Shown here: positions 12,453-14,442 of the stretch, piece by piece
How positions within the stretch are numbered: the stretch's first letter is position 1
How the letters are laid out: every line of letters starts with the position of its first letter
NCBI GenBank assembly: GCA_946221035.1
Contig: CAMIME010000051.1
Coordinates: 1-14,442 of the forward strand
Source of the DNA: an uncultured Campylobacter sp.
GTDB lineage: Bacteria; Actinomycetota; Actinomycetes; Mycobacteriales; Mycobacteriaceae
Direction: 5' to 3'
DNA: 14,442 nucleotides
Notes under the pieces: model-generated
The model's input: only the letters and a program-made list of their open reading frames with translations
The model's database searches: none
What the model was told of the DNA's origin: nothing
Position numbers and translations under genes: made by a program

Positions 12453-12486
12453 CCGCATTGCGGACAACTGGGGGCACACCAACTAA
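12453..12486 (+). repeat. Repeat copy R5 (subfamily A head, diverged)
   Basis: The head carries GGACAACTGGGGGCACACC where the other copies have GGTCCACACC, which breaks the second palindrome. It is followed by TTGGCTAAGCCCGACGGGAC as in subfamily A. It starts 160 bp after R4. Confidence 0.8.
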
Positions 12487-12490
12487 TTGG

Positions 12491-12664
12491 CTAAGCCCGA
12501 CGGGACCCAGGCGAACCAGCGGGCTGAGACAGCCGGGGAACTAGGCCAGATCCTTCAGCACCGGGTCGGCGATGGCCAGCACGGCCTCGCGGGCAGAAGC
12601 CGCGATCGGAGTGCCAGTGCACGCACCGCCCATCGTTGTCGACCCCTACGCCGTAGATGTGCAC
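12491..12664 (-). pseudogene. N-terminal stub of a CHY-type zinc-finger gene
   Basis: Six bases after the stop of the solute-binding protein gene, on the same strand, a GTG (12664) opens a frame reading VHIYGVGVDNDGRCVHWHSD. This is the start of CHY zinc-finger proteins ((Y/H)GV.VD..GRC.H(W/Y)HS). After SDR the similarity ends and no further zinc-binding Cys/His pairs follow, so the gene is cut at about 12600 by the repeat-bearing DNA. The frame runs on without meaning to a TAG at 12491. In a second frame the DNA reads SAREAVLAIADPVLKDLA and a TAG (12541), possibly the tail of the same gene after an internal deletion or the tail of another one. CHY proteins are putative zinc-binding proteins of unknown role. 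Confidence 0.55.
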
Positions 12665-12670
12665 CGAAAC

Positions 12671-14317
12671 TTACTGCTTCTGCAGAAGCGCGTAGCGGAA
12701 ACCCACCGACACGTCGAGCACTACGCCGTCGATATCTTTACCAGTCACTACGGTTTGACGCCCCTGCAGCAGCGGAACCGTTGGGAGCTCGTCGGCGAGC
12801 TGCTCCTGCACGGTGACCAATTCTTCAACACGCGCCGCCTCGTCTTGCTCGTGCGCCGACTTCCTCAGCTCGTCCGTGATGGCGGCGTTTTCGAAGTGGT
12901 TGTCCAGGAAGTTGTTGCCCGGCGCGAACAGCGGCGTGAGGTAGTTGTCCGGGTCCGGGAAGTCCGCGAACCAACCGAGTTGGTAGAGCGGATAAGCATC
13001 AGCAACGCGGTTCTTCTGGTACTGCACCCACTCGGTGGACTGAAGATCCACGTTGAATAGGCCGGTCCCCTCAAGTTGCGCCTTGATCGCGGCGTATTCG
13101 TCACCGGACGACGGGCCGTAGTGGTCCGGGTTGTACTGGAGGTTCAGCGCAACGGGCGTGGTCACCCCCGCCTCCTCGAGGATTTCGCGTGCCTTCTCCA
13201 CGTCTGGCTTCCCATCGGCGGTGAGGTAGAGATCCTTCACCGGCTCCGCGGCACCGAGCAGGCCGTCCGCGACATGCGAGTACAGCGGCGAGTAAGTGTC
13301 GCGGTAAACATCCTTGGCAAGCGCGCTGCGGTCGATCGACGCCGCAACCGCCTGCCGCACCGCCTTGGCTTTCTGTTCGTCCGACTCAGGCGTGGCGGCG
13401 CCGTATGGCTGCGTGTTCAGGTTGAAAGTGATGTAGCGGATTTCACCACCCTGCCCTTCAACCACCTTCACGTTGTCGTCACCCCGGAGGTCGTCGATGT
13501 CGGTCGCGGTGAGGGAACGGTGCGCGACGTCGATGTTGTTCTGCTGAATGTCCAGCTTCAGGTTCGTTGCGTCTGCGTAGTACGTCACGTCTACCGCGTC
13601 GTTACGCGCCTCTCCCAGCACGCCCTTGTACTCGGGGTTCTTGGCGTAGGACACTTGTTCGTTTTCCCTGTACGTCTCCAGCACGTACGGGCCAGCGAAG
13701 GCGCCGGACTCCGCTACCTCCTGGCTATCCAGCACTGCGTCGGCCGGGAAAACCTCCTCGTCCACAATCGGTGCCGCGGGCGAGCTGAGGACGGAGCTGA
13801 AGGTCTGGTCGTTCGGGTCGCTGAGATTGAACACCACCGTGAGCTCGTCCGGCGTCTCCACCGATTCCAAGTTCACCAGCAAGGTGGCCGGCCCGTTCGG
13901 GTCATTGATCGCCTTCTGCCGGTCGAAGGTGAACTTCACGTCAGATGACGTCAACTCATTCCCGTTAGCGAACTTGAGGCCCGGCTTGAGTTTTACGGTG
14001 TACTGATCCGGCGATGTAAACTCCGCAGATTCCGCGAGCGAGGGTGTAATCGAGGTGTCATCCGCACCGGGCTCGACCAGGAAGCCGTACACCTGACGCA
14101 TGACGTCGAACGAACCCTTGTCGTAGGCACCAGCCGGGTCGATTCGGGTGATCTTGTCGGTGGTGCCAATCGAAATATGGTTGGCCCCTTGCTCTGCACC
14201 CTCCCTGCCAGCGCCTTCAGGGGTGTTATCACTTTCAGTCGTGGCACAGGCTGCAAGAGACACGGTGGTGGCTACCGCGAGAACAGGTGCAAGTATCGCG
14301 TGTGTGCGGCGTTTCAT
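12671..14317 (-). CDS. ABC transporter substrate-binding lipoprotein, family 5 (peptide type)
   Basis: The 548-aa product has a lipoprotein signal (MKRRTHAILAPVLAVATTVS then LAAC, Cys24 acylated), so it is tethered outside the membrane. It then shows the family 5 solute-binding fold: ITRIDPAGAYDKGSFDVMRQVYGFLVE, the YTVKLKPGLKFANG block, SSDVKFTFDRQ, an AVRQAVAASIDR segment and LYQLGWFADFPDPDNYLTPL. Such proteins capture oligopeptides or similar compounds and pass them to an Opp/Dpp-type permease. The permease and ATPase genes are not in the window; the CHY stub lies on the 3' side, so any transporter genes would have to be elsewhere or upstream beyond the right edge. The start is ATG 14317, directly before the signal; the frame is open to 14362 with no better ribosome site. 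The ligand cannot be told from sequence. Confidence 0.9.
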   Translation of the reverse strand: MKRRTHAILAPVLAVATTVSLAACATTESDNTPEGAGREGAEQGANHISIGTTDKITRIDPAGAYDKGSFDVMRQVYGFLVEPGADDTSITPSLAESAEFTSPDQYTVKLKPGLKFANGNELTSSDVKFTFDRQKAINDPNGPATLLVNLESVETPDELTVVFNLSDPNDQTFSSVLSSPAAPIVDEEVFPADAVLDSQEVAESGAFAGPYVLETYRENEQVSYAKNPEYKGVLGEARNDAVDVTYYADATNLKLDIQQNNIDVAHRSLTATDIDDLRGDDNVKVVEGQGGEIRYITFNLNTQPYGAATPESDEQKAKAVRQAVAASIDRSALAKDVYRDTYSPLYSHVADGLLGAAEPVKDLYLTADGKPDVEKAREILEEAGVTTPVALNLQYNPDHYGPSSGDEYAAIKAQLEGTGLFNVDLQSTEWVQYQKNRVADAYPLYQLGWFADFPDPDNYLTPLFAPGNNFLDNHFENAAITDELRKSAHEQDEAARVEELVTVQEQLADELPTVPLLQGRQTVVTGKDIDGVVLDVSVGFRYALLQKQ

Positions 14318-14375
14318 GATGATCAGCTCGATTCCAGTGGATCTGAGGGATTCTTTGGTCATCTCAAACTATCCC

Positions 14376-14404
14376 GAAACGCCGCACTGACGGGCGTTTC
14401 TTTT
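14376..14404 (+). terminator. Hairpin with T-run upstream of the solute-binding protein gene
   Basis: GAAACGCC (14376-14383) pairs perfectly with GGCGTTTC (14393-14400) around nine bases and is followed by TTTT in the plus direction. It looks like an intrinsic terminator for plus-strand transcription, yet no plus-strand gene ends here. It could equally be an operator, as it lies 59 bp upstream of the start codon. Confidence 0.5.
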
Positions 14405-14405
14405 C

Positions 14406-14434
14406 GGTACCGGTAGGGCGGTATCGGGTACCGG
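14406..14434. repeat. Three GGTAYCGG direct repeats at the right edge
   Basis: GGTACCGG (14406), GGTATCGG (14420) and GGTACCGG (14427) follow one another within 29 bp upstream of the solute-binding protein gene. They may be regulator-binding half-sites; the window ends too soon to judge. Confidence 0.35.
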
Positions 14435-14442
14435 GGTGTTGG

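Noticed and set aside
10398..12486. CRISPR array
   Set aside because: Heads are spaced 69-165 bp apart with related, repetitive spacers and one copy is 1.6 kb away; no cas genes.
12572..13060. Plus-strand frames opposite the solute-binding protein gene
   Set aside because: Antisense shadows of a well-supported family 5 solute-binding protein.

Overview
The window is high-GC actinobacterial DNA, most likely from a Corynebacterium. The left 10.2 kb keeps the gene order and strands known from the Mycobacterium tuberculosis segment ispD - carD - lpqE - radA - (disA) - Rv3587c - canB - mutY - clpC1. ClpC is 916 aa long with a corynebacterial type of regulatory region, and a secreted LIP-type lipase sits between mutY and clpC.

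Region 1 (1-2150): ispD (MEP isoprenoid pathway) lies directly behind carD (RNA polymerase-binding factor) on the minus strand. An LpqE-like lipoprotein gene runs the other way and ends in a clear intrinsic terminator. Region 2 (2150-5990): radA (plus) meets a minus-strand pair, canB (beta carbonic anhydrase) followed by an anchored Cys-containing surface protein. Here radA is not followed by disA. mutY diverges from canB, and a tiny DUF4236 gene overlaps its 3' end. Region 3 (5990-10217): the lipase gene starts 25 bp from the DUF4236 gene, probably on leaderless transcripts, and ends inside the stop codon of clpC.

Region 4 (10218-12660) is an accessory scar between the clpC promoter and the next housekeeping-type gene. 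It contains a candidate ClgR box and SigH promoter for clpC, an orphan small membrane protein, the C-terminal stub of a serine recombinase, the 5' part of an IS3-family element, the 3' part of an IS256-family transposase, and five copies of a 34-bp palindromic repeat with associated inverted repeats. At its right edge is the N-terminal stub of a CHY zinc-finger gene. Region 5 (12660-14442): a family 5 solute-binding lipoprotein (peptide ABC transporter type) on the minus strand, with a hairpin-plus-T-run just upstream.

The conserved left part holds housekeeping and stress functions (isoprenoids, transcription initiation, recombination, base-excision repair, CO2/bicarbonate balance, proteolysis). 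The least explained material is the repeat family in region 4: two subfamilies, units of about 69-165 bp, nested inverted repeats, and open micro-frames that abut as TAA-ATG. No complete defence system, CRISPR array, tRNA or rRNA was found.
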